DNA from: Streptomyces capitiformicae
GTDB lineage: Bacteria > Actinomycetota > Actinomycetes > Streptomycetales > Streptomycetaceae
Length of the DNA: 64,000 nucleotides
NCBI RefSeq assembly: GCF_002214185.1
Contig: NZ_CP022161.1
Coordinates: forward strand, 9,989,486-10,053,485
Reading direction: 5' to 3'
This document shows positions 35,446 through 46,000 of this stretch, one piece after another (the first letter of the stretch is position 1; each line of letters starts with the position of its first letter). Below the pieces are notes generated by a model. The model was given only the letters and a program-made list of their open reading frames with translations, made no database searches and was not told the DNA's origin. A program made the translations under genes and the position numbers.

Positions 35446-36864
35446 GTGGTGCTGGCAGCCGTGGCCGTCGCCCAGTTCGTCGTCGCCCTGGACTTATCCG
35501 TGGTCAACGTCGCCCTGCCCGCGATCCGCACCGCGCTGGGGTTCGCACCGCTCGATCTGTCGTGGGTCGTGCATGTCTACGCGCTCACGCTCGGCGGTTT
35601 TCTGCTGCTGGGAGGCCGCGCATGTGACCTCTACGGCCGACGACGGCTGTTCGTGCTCGGCTTGGCCGTCTTCGGGCTGTGCTCACTGGCGGGCGGGCTC
35701 GCCCAGGCACCCTGGCAACTGATCGCCGCGCGCGCCGGCCAGGGCCTGGGGGCCGCCGCGGCCACCCCGGCCACGCTGGCGATGCTCACCATCACCTTCC
35801 CCGAGGGCCCGCGGCGCGTGCGCGCGCTCGGGGTGTGGAGCGGGGTGAACGCCGCAGGCGGAGCGCTGGGCGTGCTGGCGGGTGGGCTACTGACCCAGTA
35901 CGCGGGCTGGCGTTGGGTAATGCTGATTGATCTGCCCATCGTCGCGGTGGCTCTCGTGCTGGTCCGCGCAGGCGTGCCCGCCGAAGCACGCCCCGTCCGG
36001 AGCGATCGGCTGGATGTGCTCGGTGCCGTCCTGTCCACCGGTGGAGTCGGGCTGCTGGTGACCGGTGTCGTGCGCACCGACGCCCAAGGATGGGACTCCT
36101 CGGCCACATGGACGATGCTCGTCGCCGCGGCCATGCTCCTGGCCGCCTTCGTCGTCACCGAATCCAGGGCTCCCGCACCGCTGTTGCGTCTCGGCCTGCA
36201 GCGCAGCCACTGGGTCGCCGGCGCCAACGTGCTGGTCTTCTTCTCTACCGCCGGGCAGTTCTCGGCGTTCTACTTCGTGTCCCTGTACATGCAGCAGGTT
36301 CTGGGCATGGGTGCCGCAGCAACCGGTGCCGCATTTCTGCCCTTCTCCGCAAGCCTGGTCGCGGGCAGCATCGTCGCGACCCGTGTCACTGCGGCACACA
36401 CCCCCCGTGCGTCACTTGTGCCCGGCGCCCTCCTCGCCGCCGGGGGCCTGGCCTGGTTCGCCCGCATCAGCCCCGACGGCAGCTTCCTCACCGACGTGCT
36501 CGGTCCCTGCATCATCACCGGCATCGGCGTCGGACTGGTCATCGCCCCGATCGTCGCCGCCGCGACCACCGGCGTCGCCCCCCAAGAGGCCGGCATGGCC
36601 TCCGGCCTGATGAACAGCTCCCGTCAGCTCGGCGGCTGCATCGGCCTGGCCGCCCTCGCCGCCATCGCCGCACACCGCACCGGCACGGCCACCAACCCTG
36701 CCGCGCTCAACGACGGCTACGCCCTGGGCCTGGGCATCGCCGCCGCTCTCTTCGTGATCGCGGCGGCCGTGGCGATCGGAGTACTGCCCCGCCGCCGGAC
36801 CGAAACACCTGCGCCACGACCTGCCACCCCCGCAGAGAACCGACTGGAAGGAACGCCGTCATGA
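35446..36864 (+). CDS. MFS drug exporter, DHA2 (EmrB/QacA) type
   Basis: 472 residues, about 14 membrane helices. Motif A appears as GGRACDLYGRRRLFVLGL, the antiporter motif C as GVNAAGGALGVLAGG, and the DHA2 helix-1 signature as ALDLSVVNVALPAI. A stop in frame at 35437 leaves GTG 35446 or 35449 as start, with GAGGG 9-10 bases before. Such exporters remove drugs by proton antiport. The cupin gene overlaps its stop (ATGA). Confidence 0.92.
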   Translation: MVLAAVAVAQFVVALDLSVVNVALPAIRTALGFAPLDLSWVVHVYALTLGGFLLLGGRACDLYGRRRLFVLGLAVFGLCSLAGGLAQAPWQLIAARAGQGLGAAAATPATLAMLTITFPEGPRRVRALGVWSGVNAAGGALGVLAGGLLTQYAGWRWVMLIDLPIVAVALVLVRAGVPAEARPVRSDRLDVLGAVLSTGGVGLLVTGVVRTDAQGWDSSATWTMLVAAAMLLAAFVVTESRAPAPLLRLGLQRSHWVAGANVLVFFSTAGQFSAFYFVSLYMQQVLGMGAAATGAAFLPFSASLVAGSIVATRVTAAHTPRASLVPGALLAAGGLAWFARISPDGSFLTDVLGPCIITGIGVGLVIAPIVAAATTGVAPQEAGMASGLMNSSRQLGGCIGLAALAAIAAHRTGTATNPAALNDGYALGLGIAAALFVIAAAVAIGVLPRRRTETPAPRPATPAENRLEGTPS

Positions 36865-37265
36865 CGACGACACCCATCTCACCCATCGACCTGTTCTCCG
36901 CGGCGCTGCACATCCACCCCAACGGCGACGTCAAAGCTGCCGAACGGCGGATGACGAGCAACGAATCGGGCGCCTGGCAGCTCGCGACGTTCCACGTGGA
37001 GACCGACGTCGACGTTCACGCCGACCACTGGGAGATGCACCCGCAGGCCGAGGAGGCGGTCTGCTGCCTGACCGGCGGTGTCCGCCTCTACTTCCGTCAC
37101 GCCAGGCCCGACGACACCGAGGACATGGTGCAGCTGCAGCCAGGCACCGCCGTGATCGTTCCCCGTGGCCGCTGGCACCGCCTGGAGCTGGACGCCCCCA
37201 GTGACCTAATGTCGATCACCCTTCGCCACGGCACGCGCCTCGAAAAACGTACCGACACTCGCTGA
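36861..37265 (+). CDS. Cupin-domain protein
   Basis: 134 residues with a single cupin barrel: HADHWEMHPQAEEAVCCLTGG (metal-binding His/Glu motif 1) and PGTAVIVPRGRWHRLEL (motif 2). Function unknown; it may modify or bind the substrate of the exporter with which it is translationally coupled. Confidence 0.85.
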   Translation: MTTTPISPIDLFSAALHIHPNGDVKAAERRMTSNESGAWQLATFHVETDVDVHADHWEMHPQAEEAVCCLTGGVRLYFRHARPDDTEDMVQLQPGTAVIVPRGRWHRLELDAPSDLMSITLRHGTRLEKRTDTR

Positions 37266-37270
37266 CAGCG

Positions 37271-37304
37271 GGGTGGCCCGGCCGAGCCTGCCGCCGGGCC
37301 ACCC
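37271..37304 (+). terminator. Hairpin terminator of the efflux operon
   Basis: A 12-bp perfect stem (GGGTGGCCCGGC and its complement) with a ten-base loop, five bases after the cupin stop. Confidence 0.75.
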
Positions 37305-37431
37305 TGCGGCAACTGATCCGTCCACCCCGGGTAGAGCCCAGAGCCCCGGCGTCACATACTCAGGTTCACCAGTCGGAGCGAGCGATATCGGGGAATAGTG
37401 CACGGTTGGAAATAACCCCCTCCCGCCAGTA

Positions 37432-38460
37432 GTGCTCGGGCTGCGCCACGGCTGCTGCCCGGATCCCGAGCCCGACGCCTCCGGCCGTATCGGCCGACAC
37501 CTGATCTACGGCCACGAGTACAAGAACGCCACCGACGCGCACGGCAACCACCACTCCGCCGGACGCGAGCGCGACGTCCCCTGGGTGGCCATCACCCCCG
37601 TCGTCCAAGCCATCCGCGTGCTGGAGCGCATTGTCGAACCCGGCGAGCTGCTGTTCGCCCACGCCGTGCACGGAGCCAAGGCCGGACCCAGCACCGGATC
37701 CCTGCGCTCACCCGCCCTACGCGTGCGGATCGAGGACTTCGTCACCTGGGCCAACGCCGAAGCCGCGCGCCACCACCTGCCCAGCGAGGTCATCCCGCCC
37801 GACCCGCACGGAGCGGTCGGCACAAGGCGCTTCCGCCGCACCTTGGCCTGGCACATCGCCCGCCGCCCGGGCGGGCTCGTCGCCCTCGCCATCCAGTACG
37901 GCCACCTACGCACCGCGCTGGTCTCCGAGGGCTACGCCGCGCGCAGCCGCGAAGGCATCCACGAACTGATCGACATCGAGACCGTCCGCGCCGTCGCCGA
38001 CACCGTCGCCGACCTCAACGACGACCTCCAGGCCGGCGGCGGCCTCTCCGGCCCGGCCGCCCGGCGCGCCATCAAGGCCGCCGCCCGCGCCCCGCGCTTC
38101 GAGGGCACCGTCATCAACGCCACCACCGCCCGCCGCCTCCTCGCCAACGACGACGCCATGCTGTACGACAACCCGCAGGCGCTCCTGCTGTGCCACTACA
38201 AGCGGGGACAGGCCCTGTGCCACCGCACCGGCATGCGCGATACCCCACGGCTTGACCACTGCGTGCCCGGCTGCGGCAACATCGTCCGCACCGACCACCA
38301 CGCCACAGCGCTGCGCCACCGCGCCGCCGCCCTCGACAACCAGTCCACGCACGTGCCCCAGCCGATCAGCGAACGGCTAGGTGACCACGCCGAACGGCTG
38401 CGCGGCATCGCCGACAGTCACGACCGCAGCCGGATCACCCTGAAGGACCCCACACCGTGA
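37432..38460 (+). pseudogene. Large site-specific integrase, C-terminal part
   Basis: 342 residues lacking a proper N-terminus. GRHLIYGHEYKNATDAHG, DVPWVAITPVVQAIRVLE and VGTRRFRRTLAWHIARRPGG (Arg-x-x-x-x-x-Trp box), then AIQYGHLRTALVSEGYAA, are the catalytic part of the long tyrosine recombinases found in actinobacterial element groups. The first approximately 350 residues are missing. The frame is intact to its natural stop, and a small companion gene overlaps it. Confidence 0.65.
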
Positions 38461-38600
38461 GCGGAGCAGCAGACGAGCGCGACTGCATCCGCATCGCAAT
38501 GGACCGCATCCTGACCGGCCGACCCGAGCGCTCCAACGGAGCCCTGACCATCGTGGCCCTCGCCATCGAGGCCGGCGTCCCCCGCAACGCCCTCACCGTC
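38457..38600 (+). pseudogene. Integrase companion gene, 5' part
   Basis: GTG 38457 overlaps the integrase stop. The start SGAADERDCIRIAMDRILTG and ALTIVALAIEAGVPRNALT match the small protein normally following such integrases. After about 48 residues the sequence becomes the reverse complement of an oxidoreductase gene, so the gene is cut at about 38600. Confidence 0.6.
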
Positions 38601-38602
38601 CA

Positions 38603-39706
38603 TGACCTCGACCATGGCGCGGCCCATGTAGGTGGCCATCTTGACGCCGTGGCCGCAGTAACCCATGGAGTAGTAGAGGCCGTTGACCTCGCCCGCGTGC
38701 GGAACGCGGTCGTGGGAGAAGCCGACCATGCCGCCCCATACATAGTCGATCTTCACCCCGGCCATCTGCGGGAAGATCTCGGTCATCTCCCGCTTCAGGA
38801 CGTCACCGCTCTTGACGTCCGAGGCGGGGTCTGAGGGGGCGAAGCGGGCCTGGCCGCCAAAGGCCAGGCGATTGTCCGGGGTGATGCGAATGTAGTGGCC
38901 GATGTTCTTGGAGGACACGACCACGCGGTTGTTGGGGATGAGCTGCCGGGCCCGCTCCTCGCCCAGTGGCTCGGTGACGATGACGAAGCTGCCGACGTTG
39001 ATCAGCCGCTTGCGGAACCAGGGCATGGCCTTGTCGGTGTAGGCGTCGGTGGCCGCCATGACCTGCTTGGCACGGATGGTGCCGTGCAGGGTCTCGACGA
39101 GGAAACCGCCCTCGGGGAGGCGGTGCAGCGCGGTCGCGGCGTTGCGTTCGTGGATCTGAGCCCCGGCGCGTTCGGCGGCCTCGGCCAGGCCATGGACGTA
39201 TTTGCCGACGTGAAGGTGCGCGCTGAGCGGGTCGAGCAGGGCTCCGTGGTAGTAGTCGGAGCCCAGCTCGGCACGTAGATCGCTCTTGCTCAGCAGCGTG
39301 TGTCGTGGCCGAAGTTGTCGGCCAGGTCGCGTTGCTTGGCCCGCATGCTCTCGAAGTGCTGCGGCTTGAACGCGACGCCCAGACGCCCTACGCGATGGAA
39401 GTCGCAGTCGATCTGCTCCATGACCGTCAGCTCCTCCACCAGGTCCACCGCCTCGCGGAAGGCGTCGTACAGTTCCCGGGCCCGCGGCTGCCTGTAACGC
39501 TTGCGCGCCTCGGCGGGGCTGATGGTGATGCCCTGGGTGCACATGCTGCCGTTGCGCCCGGAGGCGCCGGAGCCGACCTTGTCCTTCTCCACGAGGACGA
39601 CGTGGGCGCCCTTGCGTGCCGCGTGGTAGGCGGTGGACAGGCCGGTGAGGCCGCCCCCGATGACCACCAGGTCCGCCTGCTCGGGCAGGGGCTTGCGGTC
39701 CCGGCT
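38603..39706 (-). pseudogene. FAD-dependent amine/amino-acid oxidase (DadA/PuuB type), broken
   Basis: Frame one carries the FAD Rossmann motif (VVIGGGLTGLSTAYHAARKG) and GSGASGRNGSMCTQG. A missing C near 39293 shifts to frame two, which continues TLLSKSDLRAELGSDYYHGA, FSHDRVPHAGEVNGLYYSMG and YCGHGVKMATYMGRAMVEV. The N-terminal approximately 20 residues appear lost and the C-terminus is cut at about 38600. Intact members oxidise primary or secondary amines such as gamma-glutamylputrescine. It follows the HAD gene directly and originally probably formed an operon with it. Confidence 0.8.
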
Positions 39707-40390
39707 TCAGCAGCCGAGCAGGGCCGGCAGGCCGGACAGGTCGGGCAGCTCGTCGAAGGGCTGGTAGTCGGCGCTGCCGCGGGCGCCGATGGAGCCGTTG
39801 TGGCCGTAGCGGTTGATCCACACGCGGCGAGCGAGGCCGAGGTCGCGGGTGGGGATGAGATCGTACTCCCAGCCCTGGGCGACGTGGATGACCTGGGCGG
39901 GGTCGATGTCCATGGCCTGGAAGGCGTACTCGAAGGTCTGCCGGGACGGCTTGTACGCCTTGGCCTGCTGGGCGGTGATGACATGGTCGAACTCGACGCC
40001 CATGTTGGCCAGGTTCTGGGCGATGAGGTCGTCGTCCGTGTTGGAAATGATGGCGATCTCGTACCGGGACTTCAGCGCCCGCAGGGCGGCCGGGACCTCG
40101 GGGTGGGGGCCGAACGTGGGCACGGCCGCGACCAGGGCCTCGCCGTCGGACTGCCGGTACTCCAGGCCGTGCAGACGCATCGCTATCTCCAGGCTGGAGG
40201 GCAGCAGCTCGCGGAAGGGGCGGTATGCCTCCAGGACGGCGTGGAACCGCATGATGCGGAAGTCGTCGAGGAACTCGTCGACGTTCAGACGGTCCAGGTC
40301 CAGCCGGTCGGCCAGGACCTTCAGGGTGGTGGGGCCGAGCTGGAAGTCGACCAGGGTGCCGTAGGCATCGAAGGTGACGATCTGACGCAT
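39707..40390 (-). CDS. HAD-superfamily hydrolase, type II haloacid dehalogenase-like
   Basis: 227 residues. The nucleophile is Asp8 in IVTFDAYGTLVDF; motif II is IAIISNTDDDLI, motif III Lys is in AKAYKPSRQTFEYAF, and motif IV is VIHVAQGWEYDLIPTRDLG. These match L-2-haloacid dehalogenase-like proteins, many of which are really phosphatases or amine-pathway enzymes. Start 40390 is preferred (AAAGAGG upstream). Behind the left copy of the conserved leader, in one unit with the FAD oxidase. Confidence 0.88.
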   Translation of the reverse strand: MRQIVTFDAYGTLVDFQLGPTTLKVLADRLDLDRLNVDEFLDDFRIMRFHAVLEAYRPFRELLPSSLEIAMRLHGLEYRQSDGEALVAAVPTFGPHPEVPAALRALKSRYEIAIISNTDDDLIAQNLANMGVEFDHVITAQQAKAYKPSRQTFEYAFQAMDIDPAQVIHVAQGWEYDLIPTRDLGLARRVWINRYGHNGSIGARGSADYQPFDELPDLSGLPALLGC

Positions 40391-40634
40391 GATATTCAAC
40401 CTCTTTCCAGGCATATAGGACATTCCGCTTAGCGGGAGTCACGATCTCGTCGAGTGCGGCCAGGCCGGCCGCATCGGGGTTTCAGGAGGCTGCCGAGCGT
40501 TGGGGCGGCGACCGATGGCATGGGGGCTGAGGGGGTGCCCGAGGGGCCGCCGCTGGAGGACGAGCCCCCGGACAGGCCAGGGACGGTGAATGCTGATCAG
40601 GTAGTCGGCGGCAGCATCATTGCTGCTCCGATGC

Positions 40635-40743
40635 GATGAGCCTCTCCGGCTCGAGGTGATGCGTCAGTGAAGCACTGTGGAGAATCCGGCAACAAGGGAC
40701 GTGAGGCCGCGAGATCGACCGCGTATTTTGTGCCTGTGCACAA
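40635..40743 (-). promoter_or_regulatory. Left copy of the PucR-locus leader with palindromic operator
   Basis: On the minus strand the segment starts with TTGTGC-N4-GCACAA (40728-40743) and continues for about 105 bases that are about 90% identical to the right copy at 42255. It points toward the HAD/FAD genes. The remaining bases of the gaps on either side (40391-40634 and 40744-40940) show no gene. Confidence 0.75.
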
Positions 40744-40940
40744 TTTCTGAGAGGCACCGCGAGCGGCTCCGGCGCGAACCGCGGCCGCTTGGCGCTGCTG
40801 CCCGGCGGCGTGACCGGGCTGTCGGCCGCCAAGGAGCCGGTCTCATGAAGGGCATGTGGCCTCTGACCGCCGCGCTTTGGCTCCAGCTCTCTTGGTCGCG
40901 GCCCCGGCCGGTTGCCTTGCCCCGTCCAGCAATCGGTGGA

Positions 40941-42158
40941 TCAGGACATCGTCGCCCGGAAGCGGGCGCCCGCGTCCGTCTCCAGCCAAGCCAGGGCGAA
41001 GACCAGCCGGGCGGCGTCGTTCGGTCGTGACAGCTTCAGCCCGGTCGCCTCTTCCGCAGCCTGCAGGCGATTGCCCACCGTGTTCCGGTGACGGTAGGTG
41101 CGTGCGGCCACCTCGGCGACCGAGCCCAGGTCGAGGTACCAGCGCAGGGTCTCGACGATGCTGTCGCGGTCGCGCAGCTCGAGCAGTGGGCGCAGCACGC
41201 CGGTGGCCATCGCACCGGTGAGCTCCTCCTGCGCCGACATGATCGCCCCGATCCAGTGGCCCTCCACGTGCCGCACTCCGGGCTGCGCGGAGCTACGGAT
41301 CGCGGCACGTGCGAACCGGATGCCCCGCGCCGTCAGCGCCAGGCCGGGGACTTCCGCGACGCCGCAGCGCCACGGGGCGAACGGCCGGAGCATGGCAAGC
41401 ACGGCCTCTTCATCGCGCCGTCCGTGACCGATGATGCCGAGGAGCTCGTCGCCCATCCATCCGAAGTGACGCAGCAGGCCGCCCCGACGCAGCGCGTCGT
41501 CGACCTGGGACACAGCCGGGTCCCCGGTAGGAACGGATTCGACCACGACCACGGTCAGGGCGACGTTCTCGGAGAAGCCCAGCAACGTGGAGGCCTCGGC
41601 GACGATGGAGGGATCCTGCTCCCCTTCCAGGACCAGGCGGGTGAAGGCGCGGTTGCGCACCTCCATACGATGGCTCGCCAGGTCGCGCTCGGTGCGGCGG
41701 TAGGCGTCGACGACCTCAACGCTGTTGGCGTCCGTCGCCTCCCAGACGCGGATCAACCCGTCGAGGAAGTCGGGATCGGCGCTGATGCCACGTGCTCGCC
41801 CCTCTGCGAGCACGGCCTCCCACAGGGTCCTGAGGTCCAGCTGGAAGGAGTGCATCAGAGCGGTCAGGGGAAACGCCTGCTCCGCTCGCTCGCGTCCCAC
41901 GTCCTCGGTGGCGCGCGAGACCGTCCGGGGCACGGGACCGCCGGCCAGCCGGGTCAGGGCGAGTTCGAGGGTTCGTCGCATCCCCTCCCGTTTCTGGACC
42001 GGGTCCCAGTCCGCCGACGCGTACGCGGGCTCCTCGGCTTCCAGCCGTTCGAGAGCACGAGAGGTCAGTTCGTCGAGTCGTTCCTCGAGGAGCCGGCGCG
42101 CGATCGCCTGCACGGCGTCGTGGCGGGCCCCGCCCTGACGGCGTCCCGGGCCGCTCAT
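40941..42158 (-). CDS. PucR-family transcriptional regulator
   Basis: 405 residues: N-terminal helical domain (ARRLLEERLDELTSRALERL), a middle GGDEF-like sensor region (about 170-300) and the PucR C-terminal helix-turn-helix (RDSIVETLRWYLDLGSVAEVAARTYRHRNTVGNRLQAAEEATG). PucR-type regulators usually activate amine, purine or amino-acid catabolism. It lies between two outward transcription units that carry the same palindrome and leader, which makes it the likely controller of both. Its own start is 96 bases from the right-hand palindrome. Confidence 0.9.
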   Translation of the reverse strand: MSGPGRRQGGARHDAVQAIARRLLEERLDELTSRALERLEAEEPAYASADWDPVQKREGMRRTLELALTRLAGGPVPRTVSRATEDVGRERAEQAFPLTALMHSFQLDLRTLWEAVLAEGRARGISADPDFLDGLIRVWEATDANSVEVVDAYRRTERDLASHRMEVRNRAFTRLVLEGEQDPSIVAEASTLLGFSENVALTVVVVESVPTGDPAVSQVDDALRRGGLLRHFGWMGDELLGIIGHGRRDEEAVLAMLRPFAPWRCGVAEVPGLALTARGIRFARAAIRSSAQPGVRHVEGHWIGAIMSAQEELTGAMATGVLRPLLELRDRDSIVETLRWYLDLGSVAEVAARTYRHRNTVGNRLQAAEEATGLKLSRPNDAARLVFALAWLETDAGARFRATMS

Positions 42159-42254
42159 GAGGACCGCCTCTCCCGACGACAGCCGTCACCGGACGGATCC
42201 GGGGCCGTCTCCGGGTAATACCGCTGACATGCCGGTGGGGCTCCCTGGCAGTAA

Positions 42255-42362
42255 TTGTGCACAAGCACAAAATACGGGGTCGATGTCGCGGCCTCGCGTC
42301 CCTTGTTGCCGGATTCTCCGCGGTGTTTCATCTGACGCATCACCTCGGGCTGGAGAAAGCTC
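42255..42362 (+). promoter_or_regulatory. Right copy of the PucR-locus leader with palindromic operator
   Basis: TTGTGC-ACAA-GCACAA (42255-42270) followed by about 90 bases nearly identical to the left copy (about ten differences and two one-base gaps in about 105 positions). It points toward the kinase/aminotransferase fusion. Confidence 0.75.
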
Positions 42363-42369
42363 GTGACAT

Positions 42370-43038
42370 GACCACGCACTTGGAGCAGCCATGGCACTTC
42401 CATAGACACCTGATCCTCAGTCCGTCACCTTGAGTAGGCACTGCTGAGGACGCCGTTCCTCGGGTCAGTGTCAGCGGTTCGCCAGGCAGAGCGGGATCGA
42501 GATCACCCAGGACTCCCCCAGAGACTACGCCGAGCTCAAGGCGAGGGTCGAGGACCATGAGGACACCGCTGGACCCCGCCCAGGCGCTGCGCGGGGTGCT
42601 CCCTCCAACGTCACCTGGGACGTCATAACCGCCGCCGCGTGAGCAGATGACAGGTCTCGATGAGCGGTCCGCCTTTGACGGACGGCCCACCTCGGACCTG
42701 ATGCCGACCAAGTGCTGGAGCGCGTCCTGGCCCGGGCCCCTGCGGCCGTCGGAGTGAGGCATCGAGGCGAAGCACCAAACGGGGGAGTTCGCCCTGGACC
42801 TGTCGGTCGTCGACCTGGCCAAGGTCTGCGCAGCCCGTGAAGCGATTCGAGACACAGCCGCGGCAGCTCTGCCCGCCGCCCCCGGGAACCGCGATCGATC
42901 GGACCGTCCGGGAACTGACTGACAGCGTCGGGCAAAGCCGACACGGGTGGCGGCGGGGGACTGGCCACGACCTGAGCGTCGTGACACAGGCCCACGGTGA
43001 GTGATGAGCGACTTGACGACGAGAGAGAGAACGCACCG
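42370..43038. other. 669 bp between leader and fusion gene without a recognisable gene
   Basis: Short open frames exist on both strands but none has a recognisable domain, a ribosome binding site and natural length together. A 50-residue plus-strand frame (SGIEITQDSPRDYAELKARV, about 42490-42640) has normal-looking composition and may be the relic of a gene once first in the operon. Confidence 0.4.
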
Positions 43039-46000
43039 ATGACCTCAGCGACCACCACCGGCCAGGACGGAACGACCATCCCCGGTCACACCGGCCAACT
43101 GCCGGGCTCGCTCCTCGATCACGTGCTGCGGCAGTCCTTCGGGCTCGAGGGATATGCCCAGCACCCCCTGGGAGGGGAGGTCGACCAGAACGTCCGGATC
43201 ACCGGCGACGACGGCATGCGCTACTTCGTACGGGTCACCCGCGCGGAGCCGGACTCGGCCGACGTTCTCTGGCAGAACTCGCTCCTCCAGCATCTGGCCT
43301 CCACCGTTCCCGACCTTCCGGTTCCACGGCTGATCCCGACATGCGAGGGGAAGTTCCTTGCCGCCGTCGTCCACGAGGGCCGAACGCACGTGGTCCGCGT
43401 GATGAGCTGGCTTGAGGGCCGGGTCCTGGCGGATCTCGACGACCACCCCGCAGCGCTTCTGCGCCAGCTGGGAGAAGCCGCTGGGCGGCTGAGCCTCGGA
43501 CTCTCCAGCGTGGAGCCACCGGTGGGCTTGGAACCGCACGACTGGGACATGCGCCGGGCCGCTGAGATCGTCGAGGCGTCGCTGCACGCTGTACAGGACG
43601 CGGACCGGCGGGAGTCGGTGCGCACGATCATGGGCTGGTACGACGATCTCCTGCCGGCATGGGACCGACTGCCGCGGAGCGTCGTACACCAGGATCTCAA
43701 TGACGCCAACGTCCTCGCCGACGCTGACGAGGACGGGGTGCTGCGGATCTCGGGCATCGTCGACCTGGGCGACTCGCTCTACAGCGTGCGCGCGGCGGAG
43801 GTGGCGATCGCGGCGGGCTACGCCAGTGTCCGCAAGGCCGACCCGCTCGCTGCGGCGGCCGAAGTCGTGGCCGGCTTCCACTCGGTGCTCCCCCTGACGG
43901 CTGAGGAACTGGCGGCTGTCTATCCGTTGGCGGCCGCCCGGCTGTGCATGAACGCCGTGACGTGGACGCGCCGGGTCGCCGAGAGCGACACGCCGTACGG
44001 GCGGACCCGCATGCAACACACATGGCCCGCGATCGCGCAGGTGGCCGAGGTCTGCCCCGACGTCGCCGAGGCGATGTTCCGGGTCGCGTGTGGGCTCCCC
44101 CCGACGCGGGAGCAGCGGGGTTTGGAAGAGGTCCTGGTAGAGGCGGCCCGAGACGGTGCCCCGTACGCACCGGCCCCGCAACTGCTCGACCTGCGACCGG
44201 CAAGTGACCTCTACGACGAAGTCGACTGGCACGACGCGAGGGCGCTGCGCGCGAGCATCGACAACATCCTCGACGGACGACGGCGACGGGGCTACGTGCC
44301 CCACCTCAGCGCATCGCTGCTCCTGGGGGGCCGGCGCCGCCCGGGAGCCGAGGAGCCCGCGACGGTTCAGGTCGGCGGCTCGCTGATCGTGGCCGACGCC
44401 GAGGAGGTTGCCAGCCCGCTGTCCGGCATCGTCGAGGCCCGCGGTGGCGCAGGGATGCCGTTGGTGCTGCGACATGCGGTCGAAGGGCTGGAGTTCTGGA
44501 CGTGCTGGTGGGGACTCGACGACACGCCGCCCGTTGCGGCGACAGTCCCGGCCGGGGCGCCGTTGGGACGTGCCGGCGCGAGCGAGGAGACGGACCCGCT
44601 CGGGCCCTGCGTCCAGGTGCAGGTCCACCGCACCGCACGGATGGCCACGTGGCCGCCCCCTCGTGCCGTGCCGCCCTCCGCACGGCAGGTGTGGAGCCAC
44701 CTGTCACCCGACCCCGCCCGGCTCCTCGGGTTCACCGAGTCCCCCGCCGCGGTCCCCACCATCGACGACGTTGTCTCAGTGCGCCGTCGCCACATCGCTC
44801 GCTCGCAGCGCAACTACTACCGCACCCCGATGAACCTCGTGCGTGGGCGGGACGTGTGGTTCCACGACGAGGACGGCCTGGCCTATCTGGACTCGTTGAA
44901 CAACGTCACCCACGTCGGCCATGCCGAGCCACGGGTGACGGCCGCCGCCAGCCGACAGATGCGCAAGCTCAACACCAACAGCCGTTTCGTCTACCCGCAG
45001 ATCGCCAGCTACGTGCAGAAGCTGGTAGCCACGCTGCCCGACCCGCTCGAGGTCGTCTTCCTCGTGTGCAGCGGCAGCGAGGCAAACGACCTGGCGCTGC
45101 GGATCGCCCGCCAGGTGACAGGTCGTCAGCACATCGTCAACATCGACGGCGCATACCACGGAAACACCGGCGTGGTGACCGGGATCAGCCCGAACCGTTA
45201 CAAGGGCCCCGGCGGCGCCGGTGCACCCGCGACCACCCACGAGGTCGTCATCCCGGACCGCTACCGCAGCACCTACGGGTACGACGACGCGGACGCCGGA
45301 GTCAAGTACGCGCGCGACGCCGCGGCTGTCATCGAGCGGATCACGGCCGACGGCCGACCCCCGGCCGCCTTCATCGCCGAGTCCCTGATGGGATCGGGTG
45401 GGAACATCGTGTTCCCCGACGGCTACCTCGACGGCGTGTTCACCGCTGCCAGGCGGGCGGGCGCCCTGTGCATCTCCGACGAGGTCCAGGTCGGCGTCGG
45501 ACGACTCGGGCCCTGGTGGGGGTTCGAGCTCCAGAGGGTGGTCCCGGACATCGTCACGATGGGCAAGCCGCTCGGGAACGGGCATCCCCTCGCGGCGGTG
45601 GTCACGACTCGGGAGATCGCCGACGCGTTCGACACGGGCATGAAGTACTTCAACACCTTCGGCGGCAACCCGGTCTCCTGCGCGATCGGCGAGGCCGTGC
45701 TCGACATCGTCGAGCAGGATGGACTGAGGGAGAACGCCGTGAGCGTGGGCGGGTACTTCGCCCAGTCGCTGCGCGAGCTCCAGCAGCGCCAACCGCTCAT
45801 CGGTGACGTGCGGGCAGAAGGGCTCTACCTCGGCGTCGAACTGGTCCGTAACCGTTCCACCAAAATGCCGGCCACTGAGCAGGCCTTCATGGTCACCGAG
45901 CTCATGAAGGAGCGCGGTGTCATCGTCTTCCCCAATGGCGTGCACGACAACGTACTGAAGATCAAACCGCCCATGACCTTCCGCCGCGAGCACGTGGATC

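Noticed and set aside
42255..42362. Known riboswitch class
   Set aside because: No recognised riboswitch core could be matched by eye; reported only as a conserved leader.
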